Below, piece after piece: positions 44,153 to 52,598 of a stretch of DNA of 64,000 nt. The position numbers and the translations under genes were made by a program. Source of the stretch: Gluconobacter vitians (GTDB taxonomy: Bacteria; Pseudomonadota; Alphaproteobacteria; Acetobacterales; Acetobacteraceae). The stretch spans positions 45,475 through 109,474 of the forward strand of contig NZ_JABCQG010000011.1 of NCBI RefSeq assembly GCF_015244565.1, given 5' to 3'. The stretch's first letter is position 1; every line of letters begins with the position of its first letter. The notes beneath the pieces were generated by a model, which was not told the DNA's origin, made no database searches, and worked only from the letters and a program-made list of their open reading frames with translations.

Positions 44153-45782
44153 GGAGCAGTTCTTTTTTCAGCGTATCGGCAACACGAAGCGCAAGGGCTG
44201 CGACGGTGAGGGTGATGTTCCCGGTTCCGACCGTGGAGAACACGGACGAACTTGCGATGAACAGGTTCTCGTGGTCATGCGTCCGGCAATGGCCGTCCAC
44301 CACGGAATCCTTCGGGTCCACGCCCATGATGGTGCTGCCCGAGGGATGATCCTGCGGGAAGTAACCCGGCGTCCACTGCTCGTCCGTGCCATGCATCAGG
44401 CCGATGAGGTTCTTGAACAGTCCGCGCGTGTGCTCGCAACTGCGGACTGTGTATTCCGGCAGCTTGTAATAGACATCCGGGTGCGGAATGCCGAGCGCGT
44501 CCTTGTGCGTCGTGCTCAGCGTCAGGCGGTTGTCCGGATCGGGCAGGGCCTCGTTATGGCTGAACAGGCGGACTGTGTGGGAGGCCAGATAGCGGATCTG
44601 CTCTTCCAGGGCCTTGCCGACATAACCCTTTGAAATCGCAAGCTGCGTTGCAAAATCAACCTGGTTGTCATCGACCATGTGCACGAGATACGCGCCGCGA
44701 TCACCACGCCAGTCGCCATCACGGAAATTGTCGATCACATTGGTCTCAAGTGGACCGCGTCCCGGCCATAGCGCCTTGTCACCGCTGATGAACGTCACCT
44801 GCACGCCGGTATGGTCCATCATGTTCCGGCCGACATGGCCCGAGCTGTTGGCAATACCGTTGGGGCTCTTTTCATCTGCCGAAACCAGCAGCAGCTTGGC
44901 CGTCTCGATGCAGTGTGCGGCGATGACGAAATACTTGCCCGTCACACGGTGCGATCCCTTGTCCGGATCGTAATAGTGAACGGCCGTCACCTTCTTGTTC
45001 GCGCTGTCCCGCTCGATCTTGTAGACGACCGCATTCGGGACGAACTTCGCTCCGGCTGCCTCGGCGTGATAGACGGAATATCCACCGTTATACATCGCCC
45101 CGATCGGGCAGATCGGCATGCAGTTATTGTGCCCTTCGCAGGTCGGACGGCCGTCATAGGGCTTGGTGTTCCGGGCCTGCGGCTCATGCACGACGCGGTA
45201 GGGCGTCTTTTCGCTGATGAGCTTGCGGAACTGCTGCGCCGCATAGGAAATCGGCAGGGCTTCCATAGGGTAGGGCTGCCTGCGGGGCGACCCCAGATCC
45301 TCGACTTTCGGGTCCGGACCACAGACGCCCATCATGACTTCGGCCTGATAATAGAACGGCTCGAGATCGTCATATTTCAGCGCCCAGTCACGGCCCTGAC
45401 CATAGCGGGTCTTGAGCTCGAAATCGGACGGAAGATAACGCCAGGCACACCCGGCCCAGTGCCAGGTCGTGCCCCCCATCATCCGCAGATAGACCTGCTG
45501 ATAGGCTTCGGCGTTCGGGCCGCTCGTATGCAGGTACTTATTCGGCGTGATCTGGTTGGGCGGATGTTCGGCCCAGGGTGTAGATGGGAAAGGCCCCTGA
45601 TAGGAGGGCTTGTTTTCCAGATTGCGGAAATTATCCACGAAATGCTGTCGGTCCACACGCGGGCCGGCTTCCAGCACGATGACGGAAATGCCCGCGCGCG
45701 CCAGTTCGTTCGCAATGGAACTGCCCGCGACACCGGATCCGACGATCACGACATCGGCGGAGAGATTCTGCTCAGAAGACAT
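44145..45782 (-). CDS. sldL: FAD-containing large subunit of membrane polyol/aldonate dehydrogenase (sorbitol dehydrogenase type)
   Basis: A 545-residue GMC-family flavoprotein. Seen: the FAD motif DVVIVGSGVAGSSIANELAR, RMMGGTTWHWAGCAWRY, the cysteine cluster CEGHNNCMPICPIGA (the Cys arrangement proposed to bind a 3Fe-4S cluster in the related fructose and sorbitol dehydrogenases), HPSGSTIMGVDP and the C-terminal GTGNITLTVAALALRVAD. The catalytic His lies in the DHPSGSTIMG/DHENL region. It oxidises its substrate in the periplasm and hands electrons to the cytochrome subunit. There is no signal peptide, as expected if it is exported together with the Tat-bearing small subunit. Gluconate 2-dehydrogenase is the main alternative. 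Confidence 0.87.
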   Translation of the reverse strand: MSSEQNLSADVVIVGSGVAGSSIANELARAGISVIVLEAGPRVDRQHFVDNFRNLENKPSYQGPFPSTPWAEHPPNQITPNKYLHTSGPNAEAYQQVYLRMMGGTTWHWAGCAWRYLPSDFELKTRYGQGRDWALKYDDLEPFYYQAEVMMGVCGPDPKVEDLGSPRRQPYPMEALPISYAAQQFRKLISEKTPYRVVHEPQARNTKPYDGRPTCEGHNNCMPICPIGAMYNGGYSVYHAEAAGAKFVPNAVVYKIERDSANKKVTAVHYYDPDKGSHRVTGKYFVIAAHCIETAKLLLVSADEKSPNGIANSSGHVGRNMMDHTGVQVTFISGDKALWPGRGPLETNVIDNFRDGDWRGDRGAYLVHMVDDNQVDFATQLAISKGYVGKALEEQIRYLASHTVRLFSHNEALPDPDNRLTLSTTHKDALGIPHPDVYYKLPEYTVRSCEHTRGLFKNLIGLMHGTDEQWTPGYFPQDHPSGSTIMGVDPKDSVVDGHCRTHDHENLFIASSSVFSTVGTGNITLTVAALALRVADTLKKELLHA

Positions 45783-45802
45783 AGGAGATGCTGTTCCCGC
45801 TC

Positions 45803-46420
45803 TCAGGTAGGTTCCACGTCGAACTTCGATGGCGACAGCGCAGGTGCGCCGGTCGGCCTGTCGACTTCAGGCGGCTGCGTCGTCCAGTAGAACGGACCGC
45901 CTGCGGCATAGGTCTTGGGGTAGATGGCGTCCTTGGTGATGTCGAACATCAGCGCCGAGCGGTAAACCACGACCTTGCCGTTCGCGACCCCGCGATACCA
46001 ACCGGACATCAGGTCATGGATGACGTCCTTGAATGCCGGATCGGACTGTTCGGCAGCCTTGGCGAATGCGGAGGCATCTTCGTAAGTGCCGCCAGCCAGA
46101 AGATCGGCCAGTCTGCCCAGCTGGGCTTTCCGCTCGGGCCCGGACTGAAGAATGCGCTCGTAAAGGGCCTGTCCGATGCGCGGGTCCAGGGACGGGCGAT
46201 CCGTCAGGCGCTCCGAGACTTTCATGAAGCGTTCAAGTTCAGGATCTGCGCCGGTTGCAGGCTCTGCGGAAACTGCTGTTCCTGTCGCCAGAACTCCCAT
46301 GCCGGCCATGCCCGTCATCAGCGTATCGCGACGGGACATCCGCATCAGCCGGTTCAGGCGCATGGCATTCGGAGAGGAGACATGGAGGTCAACAAGAGGG
46401 CAGTGACGCTCTTTCGTCAT
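45803..46420 (-). CDS. sldS: Tat-exported small subunit of the FAD dehydrogenase
   Basis: A 205-residue subunit with a twin-arginine signal (SRRDTLMTGMAGMGVLA at about 29-45). It matches the gluconate 2-dehydrogenase subunit 3 domain: VIHDLMSGWYRG, VYRSALMFDITKDAIYPKTY, and the C terminus SPSKFDVEPT. Such small subunits mediate export and stability of the cofactor-loaded large subunit. The gene is first in the S-L-C operon, with 20 bp before sldL. Several Met codons precede the Tat motif, so the exact start is uncertain (46420, or internal Met residues at about 20-27). Confidence 0.83.
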   Translation of the reverse strand: MTKERHCPLVDLHVSSPNAMRLNRLMRMSRRDTLMTGMAGMGVLATGTAVSAEPATGADPELERFMKVSERLTDRPSLDPRIGQALYERILQSGPERKAQLGRLADLLAGGTYEDASAFAKAAEQSDPAFKDVIHDLMSGWYRGVANGKVVVYRSALMFDITKDAIYPKTYAAGGPFYWTTQPPEVDRPTGAPALSPSKFDVEPT

Positions 46421-46844
46421 GGAAAATCACTCTTTGCATACACTCGAGACCGGTGACACGACCGTGATCCATGTCACCTTCAATGGGCCTCAACCTACAG
46501 AGACAGAGTGATCATGCAACCGTGAACGGCCAATTATCCGGAAATATCTCGGCGAAAGAAGCGGATCGACGGGTGTCTGCAAAAAGGATAGCAGGCGGTA
46601 ACGCCCGTTACCCTATTGCGGTTTTTGGTAGTCATCAAAGAGACTTGAAGTATTAAATGCGCATTGATGGTCGTGAATATATTGGAGTCGTCAGACGCTT
46701 CCTCCCGGAGCTCTCTCTATTGAATGCGAAAGTCTCCCAACCCCGATTCTTGAATGATGAATATGGTACTCTACAGGTCCTGAAAAACAGAACAGGGCGC
46801 GGTATGGTCCGCGCCCTGCTGACCTCATTCAAAAAGGGAAAAGG
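46421..46844. other. 424-bp intergenic gap between sldS and lactate permease
   Basis: Short frames run through this stretch, but none shows a recognisable domain, a clear ribosome site or a membrane or signal pattern. It holds the sldSLC promoter on the minus side and, at 46793-46818, the terminator of the lactate permease gene. Confidence 0.5.
46793..46818 (-). terminator. Terminator of lactate permease gene
   Basis: CAGGGCGCGG (46793-46802) and CCGCGCCCTG (46809-46818) form a perfect 10-bp stem with a 6-nt loop. On the minus strand it is followed by TTCTGTTTTT, giving an intrinsic terminator 26 bp after the lctP stop. Confidence 0.88.
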
Positions 46845-48491
46845 CTAGGTGCCGATCCCCATAAAGACCAGCGCCGTAGTCATCAGGCCAACCAGAACGG
46901 CCAGAACAATGCTGCATTTGAGGGTGAACTGAAGGAGCGCGCCTTCCTGTCCGACCAGTCCCACGGCTGCCGAGGCAACGGCAATGGATTGCGGGGAGAT
47001 CATCTTTCCAACAGCACCGCCAACCGTATTGGCTGCGACCAGAAGCTCTCCACTCACGCCGATCTGGCGTCCGGTTGCTGCCTGAAGGCCGCCGAACAGC
47101 GCGTTGGACGAGGTGTCTGAACCTGTCAGGAACACACCGAGCCAGCCCAGCAGCGGCGCAAAGAACGTGAATGCCCCCTTGGTCATGGCGAGCACCAGGG
47201 CGAGCGTTGTGGAAAGGCCCGAGTAATTCGCGAGAAACGCAAAGGCCAGCACCATGCCGATGGCGTAGATCGGCGTCTTCAGTTCGCGCAGGGTGTCTCC
47301 AAAAGTCGTCAGGGCATCTTTAGGGCGCATTTTCAGGAACAGGACGGAGACTATGCCCGCCAGCAGAATGGCTGTTCCAACGGATGAAATGAAATCAAGC
47401 TTGAAAATGGCTGCATAAGGTGTCGGACTCGGAACAATCGGTGCTGTTTTCAGCACCAGGTTGTGCAGTCCGGGGAACCGGACGACGAGTACCGTCCAGT
47501 CCAGTGGGCCACCCGCAGCGAAAAGCGCCTTGAAAGGCTTGATGCTCCAGACGGCTACAAAAGCCGTGAGGATTATGAACGGAGACCAGGCCCGCAGGAT
47601 CTGCGACGCTGTATAGGAGGGCTTTTCAGTGACGGCACTGGCGGGAGCCTCGCCGGTCTCGAAGCGGAAAATCCGGCGCGGCTTCCAGACCCGCAGAAAG
47701 ACCGGAATGGCAATCATCGTCAGCAGTGGTGCGATAATGTCGGGAAGTTCAGGCCCGATCAGCAGGGCTGTCAGGGTTTGTGTAATGGCGAACGTCGCCC
47801 CCGTCATCAGGATGACGGGCCATGTTTCACGAATGCCCCGCAGTCCGTCCACCACACCCACCAGCCAGAACGGGATGACCACGCCAATCACGATAAGCTG
47901 CATCACGACCAGTCGGCCGACCGCATAAGGTTCGGCGCCGATGACCTGTGCCCCCACGATGACGGGAATACCCATGGCACCGAAAGCACCTGGTGCAGCA
48001 TTGGCGATCAGGCACAGTCCGGCTGCATAGATCGGCGGAAAGCCCAGGCCCACGAGCAGGGCCGTGGTAATCGCCACCGGTGCACCAAAACCGGCAGCGC
48101 CCTCAAGAAAGGCCCCGAACGCAAAGGCGACCAGCAGAAGCTGGATGCGCTGGTCTTCCGAAACCGTGGAAATCGAATGACGGATGATGTCGAACTGACC
48201 GGTCCGGACCGACACCTTGTAGAGAAAGACCGCCCCGATGATGATCCACGAAATGGGCCACAATCCATAGGCAAACCCGTACAGGCAGGCCGATATGGCC
48301 ATGAAGAACGGCATTCCGTAAAATGCGACCGCCAGAACGAAAGTAATTCCAACAGTAATCGTACAGGCCACATGACCCTTCATGCGCAGATACAGAAGGG
48401 CGAAAAAGAAAAACAGGATTGGGATAAGAGCGATTGCGCCGGAAATCCAGATATTTCCAATTGGATCGTAAACCTGTGCCCAGGATGACAT
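46845..48491 (-). CDS. lctP: L-lactate permease
   Basis: A 548-residue integral membrane transporter with about 12-14 helices, from MSSWAQVYDPIGNIW. Diagnostic: the AFLEGAAGFGAPVAITTALL segment (about 125-145) and AGSDTSSNALFGGLQ-like TGSDTSSNALFGGLQ near 450. These mark the LctP/LldP/GlcA lactate and glycolate permeases. It imports lactate with protons, fitting the D-lactate dehydrogenase-like gene at 15950. TTGGAGG precedes the chosen ATG; the 37 codons upstream are AT-rich and non-coding in look. Lone gene with its own terminator. Confidence 0.93.
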   Translation of the reverse strand: MSSWAQVYDPIGNIWISGAIALIPILFFFFALLYLRMKGHVACTITVGITFVLAVAFYGMPFFMAISACLYGFAYGLWPISWIIIGAVFLYKVSVRTGQFDIIRHSISTVSEDQRIQLLLVAFAFGAFLEGAAGFGAPVAITTALLVGLGFPPIYAAGLCLIANAAPGAFGAMGIPVIVGAQVIGAEPYAVGRLVVMQLIVIGVVIPFWLVGVVDGLRGIRETWPVILMTGATFAITQTLTALLIGPELPDIIAPLLTMIAIPVFLRVWKPRRIFRFETGEAPASAVTEKPSYTASQILRAWSPFIILTAFVAVWSIKPFKALFAAGGPLDWTVLVVRFPGLHNLVLKTAPIVPSPTPYAAIFKLDFISSVGTAILLAGIVSVLFLKMRPKDALTTFGDTLRELKTPIYAIGMVLAFAFLANYSGLSTTLALVLAMTKGAFTFFAPLLGWLGVFLTGSDTSSNALFGGLQAATGRQIGVSGELLVAANTVGGAVGKMISPQSIAVASAAVGLVGQEGALLQFTLKCSIVLAVLVGLMTTALVFMGIGT

Positions 48492-49070
48492 CCCGAAAGC
48501 CTCCAAGTAAAAATTAAGTGATAATAAGAAATTGATCGCTTTTTCTTCCTCTCTTTGGCGGATCGTATTTTTCGAAAACAATAAGCGCAATAAGCCGCGC
48601 ATATAACTGTGGGTAAACTTTATGACATACTGTTTTTAATAGTTAGATATATTCAGTTATTATTTTCTAAAGATTTCACTTGGGATGGATCATGGAAGGT
48701 AAATACCTCCCGTCTTCAAGGTAATTTCGCTCAAAAATCCGGTTTCGAAACCGGAAAAGCGGGTTGAACGCTTTCTCCGAACATAAGTATTTGCGGAATA
48801 TTTGATACGAAACTTAAAAGTGAATTTAATAATATTTGGATTTCAGGAAAAATATCACTGATTTCGAAAAGGCGTCACAACAATTCGGGACAGACGCTGA
48901 AATACAGCCTGCTCCGCAACCTCCTTAGGGCTGGTCCACTCGCTTTTATGTTACACAAACAGATCACTCGTTTCGCAGGACCGCTGCGAGACCCCGACGC
49001 CTTGTCCGGCTCTCGAAAGGGTGAGAAACAGGTTCAAACGTCACCCTCACAGATGGATAGTCAGGTTCCC
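48492..49070. other. 579-bp AT-rich intergenic region with palindrome
   Basis: This divergent region between lctP and the S1/P1 nuclease is much poorer in GC than its surroundings, especially 48620-48880. No convincing ORF was found. It contains the perfect 18-bp palindrome at 48738-48755 and a smaller GGTA-AA-TACC repeat near 48700. It likely carries both promoters and perhaps regulator sites. Confidence 0.55.
48738..48755. promoter_or_regulatory. 18-bp perfect palindrome in lctP/nuclease intergenic region
   Basis: TCCGGTTTCGAAACCGGA is its own reverse complement over 18 bp, set in an AT-rich region 247 bp upstream of lctP and 316 bp upstream of the nuclease. It could be a dimeric repressor operator for lactate permease. 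It does not match the lactate-regulator consensus that I recall. Confidence 0.55.
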
Positions 49071-49973
49071 ATGCATCTTCGTCTTCTATGTGCGTCCCTG
49101 ATTGGGGCCAGCACGATTGCCTTTTCATCCAGCGCATTCGCCTGGGGGCCTTATGGTCACGCAATCGTTGCAGACATCGCCCAGGAACGGCTGACCCCGC
49201 AGGCCCAGAAGGCCGCAACTGCGCTGCTGGCGCTGGAGAACCATCAGACGCTCGATCAGGTTGCGTCCTGGCCGGATACGATTGGCCATGTACCCAAGAA
49301 GAAGGGTGGCCTGCCTGAGACGCTGAAATGGCATTACGTTGATATTGACGTGTCCCATCCCGCCTATGATCAGGCCCGTGACTGCCCCGACCATGCTTGT
49401 GTCGTCGAGAAGCTACCCGAGGAGATCAGGATCCTCGCCGATACGCATGCGCCCGCGCAGGAGCGTCTCGTAGCCCTGAAATGGGTGGTGCATCTTGTTG
49501 GTGACATCCATCAACCGCTGCATGCTGCCGAACGTAACAAGGATATGGGCGGAAACGCGATCCGCCTGACCTATTTCGGCGACAACGCCAACGGCCATAT
49601 GAACCTGCATTCTCTGTGGGACGAAGGTGTGATCGACCATGAGGCGGATCTGCATGTCGGCCCATTCTACAGCATCGACGCCTCCCGCGCGAAAAAGGAA
49701 GCCGACCGTCTGGGCACCCTGATCACGCCGGATGAGACGAAATACTGGGTGCAGGATCTGGATGGCGGCGATGTTTACAATGCGACCGTTGACTGGGCCG
49801 ATGAGAGCCATTCCCTGGCTCGCAGCGTGGCCTATGGCGCGCTTCCCGCCAACAAGGGTGCCGATATCGGCAAGGACTACACCGCGCTGACCTGGCCAAT
49901 CATGGAACTGCGTCTGGAACAGGCCGGCGTGCGTCTGGCCGCCGTCCTCAACACCGCCCTGAACGGCGGCTGA
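49071..49973 (+). CDS. S1/P1-family zinc nuclease, secreted
   Basis: A 300-residue precursor. MHLRLLCASLIGASTIAFSSSAFA is a signal peptide whose cleavage after AFA leaves Trp25 as the new N terminus, and that Trp is a zinc ligand in this family. Other ligands are seen in WGPYGHAIVADIA (His30), WPDTIG (Asp) and HLVGDIHQPLHAAERNKDMGGN (His/Asp cluster), followed by NLHSLWDEGVI. Three zinc ions would hydrolyse RNA and single-stranded DNA in the periplasm or outside. The start at 49071 is chosen as it opens the signal peptide. It converges on the nodT-like gene with a 24-bp gap. Confidence 0.92.
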   Translation: MHLRLLCASLIGASTIAFSSSAFAWGPYGHAIVADIAQERLTPQAQKAATALLALENHQTLDQVASWPDTIGHVPKKKGGLPETLKWHYVDIDVSHPAYDQARDCPDHACVVEKLPEEIRILADTHAPAQERLVALKWVVHLVGDIHQPLHAAERNKDMGGNAIRLTYFGDNANGHMNLHSLWDEGVIDHEADLHVGPFYSIDASRAKKEADRLGTLITPDETKYWVQDLDGGDVYNATVDWADESHSLARSVAYGALPANKGADIGKDYTALTWPIMELRLEQAGVRLAAVLNTALNGG

Positions 49974-49997
49974 GAACAGTGGCCGTGTGGATGGATG

Positions 49998-51509
49998 TCA
50001 GGATTTCTGCGTCCATCCTCCACCCAGTGCCCGGTACAGATGGGCCACGGAAACAGATACGCCGGCACTGGATTCAGCCAGCGCGCTCCGGCTCGCCAGA
50101 AGGGCATTCTGCGTCGTCAGGACGTTGAGGAAGTCTCCCGCACCCTGACTGTACTGAAGCTGCGCGATATGCACGGCGGTCGCGTCTTCTGAAACCGTCT
50201 CTTCCAGCCGGTTCCGACGCTCCTGCGCGGCACTCAGATCCGCCATGGAGTCATCGACCTCTTCCCAGGCTTTCAGAAGCGTGCGCTGTAAGGCAATCGC
50301 TGCTTCCTTTTGCTGGGCCCGGCGCAGATGAAGCTGTCCGGTCAGGCGTCCACCCTCGAACAGCGGTAGCGTCATGGTCGGGCCAAACCCGTACTGACGG
50401 GAAGCCCATGAGCCTAAGCCGCTGAACTGCAACGCCTGAATATCGAGACTGCCCGAGAGCGTCACGCGCGGGAAAAAGTCTGCAACTGCCACACCGATAC
50501 TGGCTGTTGCGGCATGGAGATGGTCTTCGGCCGCCCGCACATCCGGGCGCCGTTCGGCCAGCTCGGAGGGCAAGCCAACCGGAATAATATCGGGAACGGG
50601 CGGTATCGTCTGGGACGATCCAAGCCTGTCTTTCAGCGCGCCGGGTTCCCGTGCCGTGAGGAAGCTCAGCGCGTTCACAAGATGCACTTCCTGACTTTTC
50701 AGGACCGGAAGGCGTGCCTCAAAGCCATGCATCTGTCCGCGGGAATAGGCGACATCGAGCTTCGTTGCCGTACCCTGTGCAAAGCGCAGTTCCGTCAGTT
50801 TCACGCTATGCTGTGCAATGGCGATGCTCTGCTGCGTGATGCCGATCTGCGTCTGGATGTTGCGCAGGTTCAGATAGTCCTGCGCGGTCTCGGCCATGAG
50901 CGAGACCAGCACATCGCGACGCAGTTCATCCGTCTCATGCATGGCCGCCGTCGCCGCTTCGACCTGCCGCCGGACATGCCCCCAGAAATCGACTTCCCAA
51001 GACGCGCTGAGCCCGTATTGCGGCAGGTTGAACGACGGGTTGCCTTTTGCGCCGTCTGCGGCAGCCGGTCCAAAACCCTGCTGTCCGCTGGCGACTTCGC
51101 CCGGTCCGGCCTGCTGCATGGTTCCCAGAAGACCAAGGATACCGTTCGTGCTGGCGCGCTCGCGGGCATAAGCCGCAGCACCTTCCATATGCGGCATCTG
51201 GGCCGCACTGGCGATCTTCCGTTCAGCCTGACTTTCCGTGAAATGCAGGGCGGCTTCGCGCAGATCGAGGTTGTTGCGCGCCACGTCTTCTTCCAGCGCC
51301 GTCAGCGTTGGATCACGATAGATCCGCCACCACTGCGCATCGATTGTGGAGATTTCCTGCGGATGGCTCGCAGCAGGAGCGAGGCTCTGGTGCCAGTGGG
51401 CTGGCGCATGCGGATCGGGACGATGATAGTCCGGCCCGACCGTACAGGCAGACAGCGCGGTCAGGGCCAGAAGAAGGCAGCGGGAAGGCTGGAGCATGGA
51501 AGGTCTCAT
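49998..51509 (-). CDS. Outer membrane efflux lipoprotein, NodT family
   Basis: A 503-residue TolC-like channel. The lipobox ALSAC follows a short hydrophobic signal (about residues 10-21), then the family start TVGPDYHRPDP. The two OEP repeats contain LSASWEVDFWGHVRRQVEAA and VTLSGSLDIQAL; RRPDVRAAEDHLHAATA links them. The last helix carries RSALAESSAGVSVSVAHLYRALGGGW. It is the third gene of the emrB-emrA-nodT operon, overlapping the fusion protein gene by 4 bp, and is thus the outer membrane part of the pump. Confidence 0.9.
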   Translation of the reverse strand: MRPSMLQPSRCLLLALTALSACTVGPDYHRPDPHAPAHWHQSLAPAASHPQEISTIDAQWWRIYRDPTLTALEEDVARNNLDLREAALHFTESQAERKIASAAQMPHMEGAAAYARERASTNGILGLLGTMQQAGPGEVASGQQGFGPAAADGAKGNPSFNLPQYGLSASWEVDFWGHVRRQVEAATAAMHETDELRRDVLVSLMAETAQDYLNLRNIQTQIGITQQSIAIAQHSVKLTELRFAQGTATKLDVAYSRGQMHGFEARLPVLKSQEVHLVNALSFLTAREPGALKDRLGSSQTIPPVPDIIPVGLPSELAERRPDVRAAEDHLHAATASIGVAVADFFPRVTLSGSLDIQALQFSGLGSWASRQYGFGPTMTLPLFEGGRLTGQLHLRRAQQKEAAIALQRTLLKAWEEVDDSMADLSAAQERRNRLEETVSEDATAVHIAQLQYSQGAGDFLNVLTTQNALLASRSALAESSAGVSVSVAHLYRALGGGWTQKS

Positions 51510-52582
51510 TTCCAGAGGTACCGCTCGTCATGGGCATGAATGCCTTCAGGCGTTGAGGACGTGTCGATCCGCGCTTCGACGGACATGCCGACGCGCACTT
51601 TTTCTGCCAGAGGCTGGCCGGGATCGAAGGTCAGCTTGACCGGCACGCGCTGGACGACTTTGGTAAAGTTACCCGTCGCATTGTCCGGCTGAATGGCGGC
51701 GAAGGCCACACCCGTCGCCGGGGCCAGACTGTCCACATGCGCCTTGAGCGGATGACCGGGAAACGTATCGACCCAGATCGTCGCGCTCTGGCCGGTCTGG
51801 ACCTTCGTCAGCTGCGTTTCCTGAAAATTCGCCAGCACATACGCCTTGCGGACCGGTACGACCGCCAGCAGCCCCGTGCCCGGATGGACATACGCACCAA
51901 CGCGCACGCCACGCTCGCCGACCACGCCATTCACGGGGGCGGGGATCGTGCAGTAGGACAGGTTCAGTTCGGCCTGATGCTCCGCATTCTGGGCCTTCAG
52001 AAGCGCGCCCTGCGCTTTTTCGAGCTGCGCCTTCAGCACGGCGACCTGCTGTTCAGCCGTGCTGGTTTCGGCCTTGTCGCGGGCCAGAGCAGCGACGGCT
52101 TCAAGCTGCCGGGCTTCCGCGCCCTGCTGCTGCTCAATCGTGCTGGCCCCTCCGGCCGAGAGATTGCGATATCGTGCCGCATTCTGCCGGGCAAAGACCA
52201 GTGCGGCCTCGTCGGACTGCACGGTATATTTCGCCGCATCGACAATGGAGCCCTGACGGTCCAGCAAAGCCTGAAGATTGTCCACATCGCCCTGCGCTGC
52301 GGCGGTATCACCACGGGCAGCCCCCAAAGCCGCGCGGTAATCATCGTCCTCGATATGGGCGAGTTCTTCCCCGGCATGGACGTATTCGTTGTCCTCGGCC
52401 AGTACGCGGTCAATACGTCCCGAAACTTTCGGAGCCACAGTCGTGAAATCGGCCGTGACATAGGCGTCGTTGGTTTCCTGACGGATGCCGTCACCCACGA
52501 AGAAGCGGTCAGCCGTCCAGGCCAGACCCGTCAGGACAATGACCGCACATCCGGCCAGGAGAAGGGGTTTTCCGTAAATCAT
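51506..52582 (-). CDS. emrA: HlyD/EmrA membrane fusion protein
   Basis: A 358-residue periplasmic adaptor with one N-terminal membrane helix (PLLLAGCAVIVLTGLAW). Split lipoyl halves VAPKVSGRIDRVLAEDNEYV and IPAPVNGVVGERGVRVGAYV flank a long coiled coil (about 85-195). The C-terminal part has FQETQLTKVQTGQSATIWVD and TGNFTKVVQRVPVKLTF, the latter a strong EmrA signature. It connects the MFS pump to the NodT channel. It lies 16 bp downstream of emrB and overlaps the nodT gene by 4 bp. Confidence 0.92.
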   Translation of the reverse strand: MIYGKPLLLAGCAVIVLTGLAWTADRFFVGDGIRQETNDAYVTADFTTVAPKVSGRIDRVLAEDNEYVHAGEELAHIEDDDYRAALGAARGDTAAAQGDVDNLQALLDRQGSIVDAAKYTVQSDEAALVFARQNAARYRNLSAGGASTIEQQQGAEARQLEAVAALARDKAETSTAEQQVAVLKAQLEKAQGALLKAQNAEHQAELNLSYCTIPAPVNGVVGERGVRVGAYVHPGTGLLAVVPVRKAYVLANFQETQLTKVQTGQSATIWVDTFPGHPLKAHVDSLAPATGVAFAAIQPDNATGNFTKVVQRVPVKLTFDPGQPLAEKVRVGMSVEARIDTSSTPEGIHAHDERYLWK

Positions 52583-52598
52583 GTTCGAGGCAGGTCCG

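Noticed and set aside
46471..46848. Two plus-strand frames of about 60 codons between sldS and lctP
   Set aside because: No domain or signal pattern; the second runs through the lctP terminator and into its 3' end.
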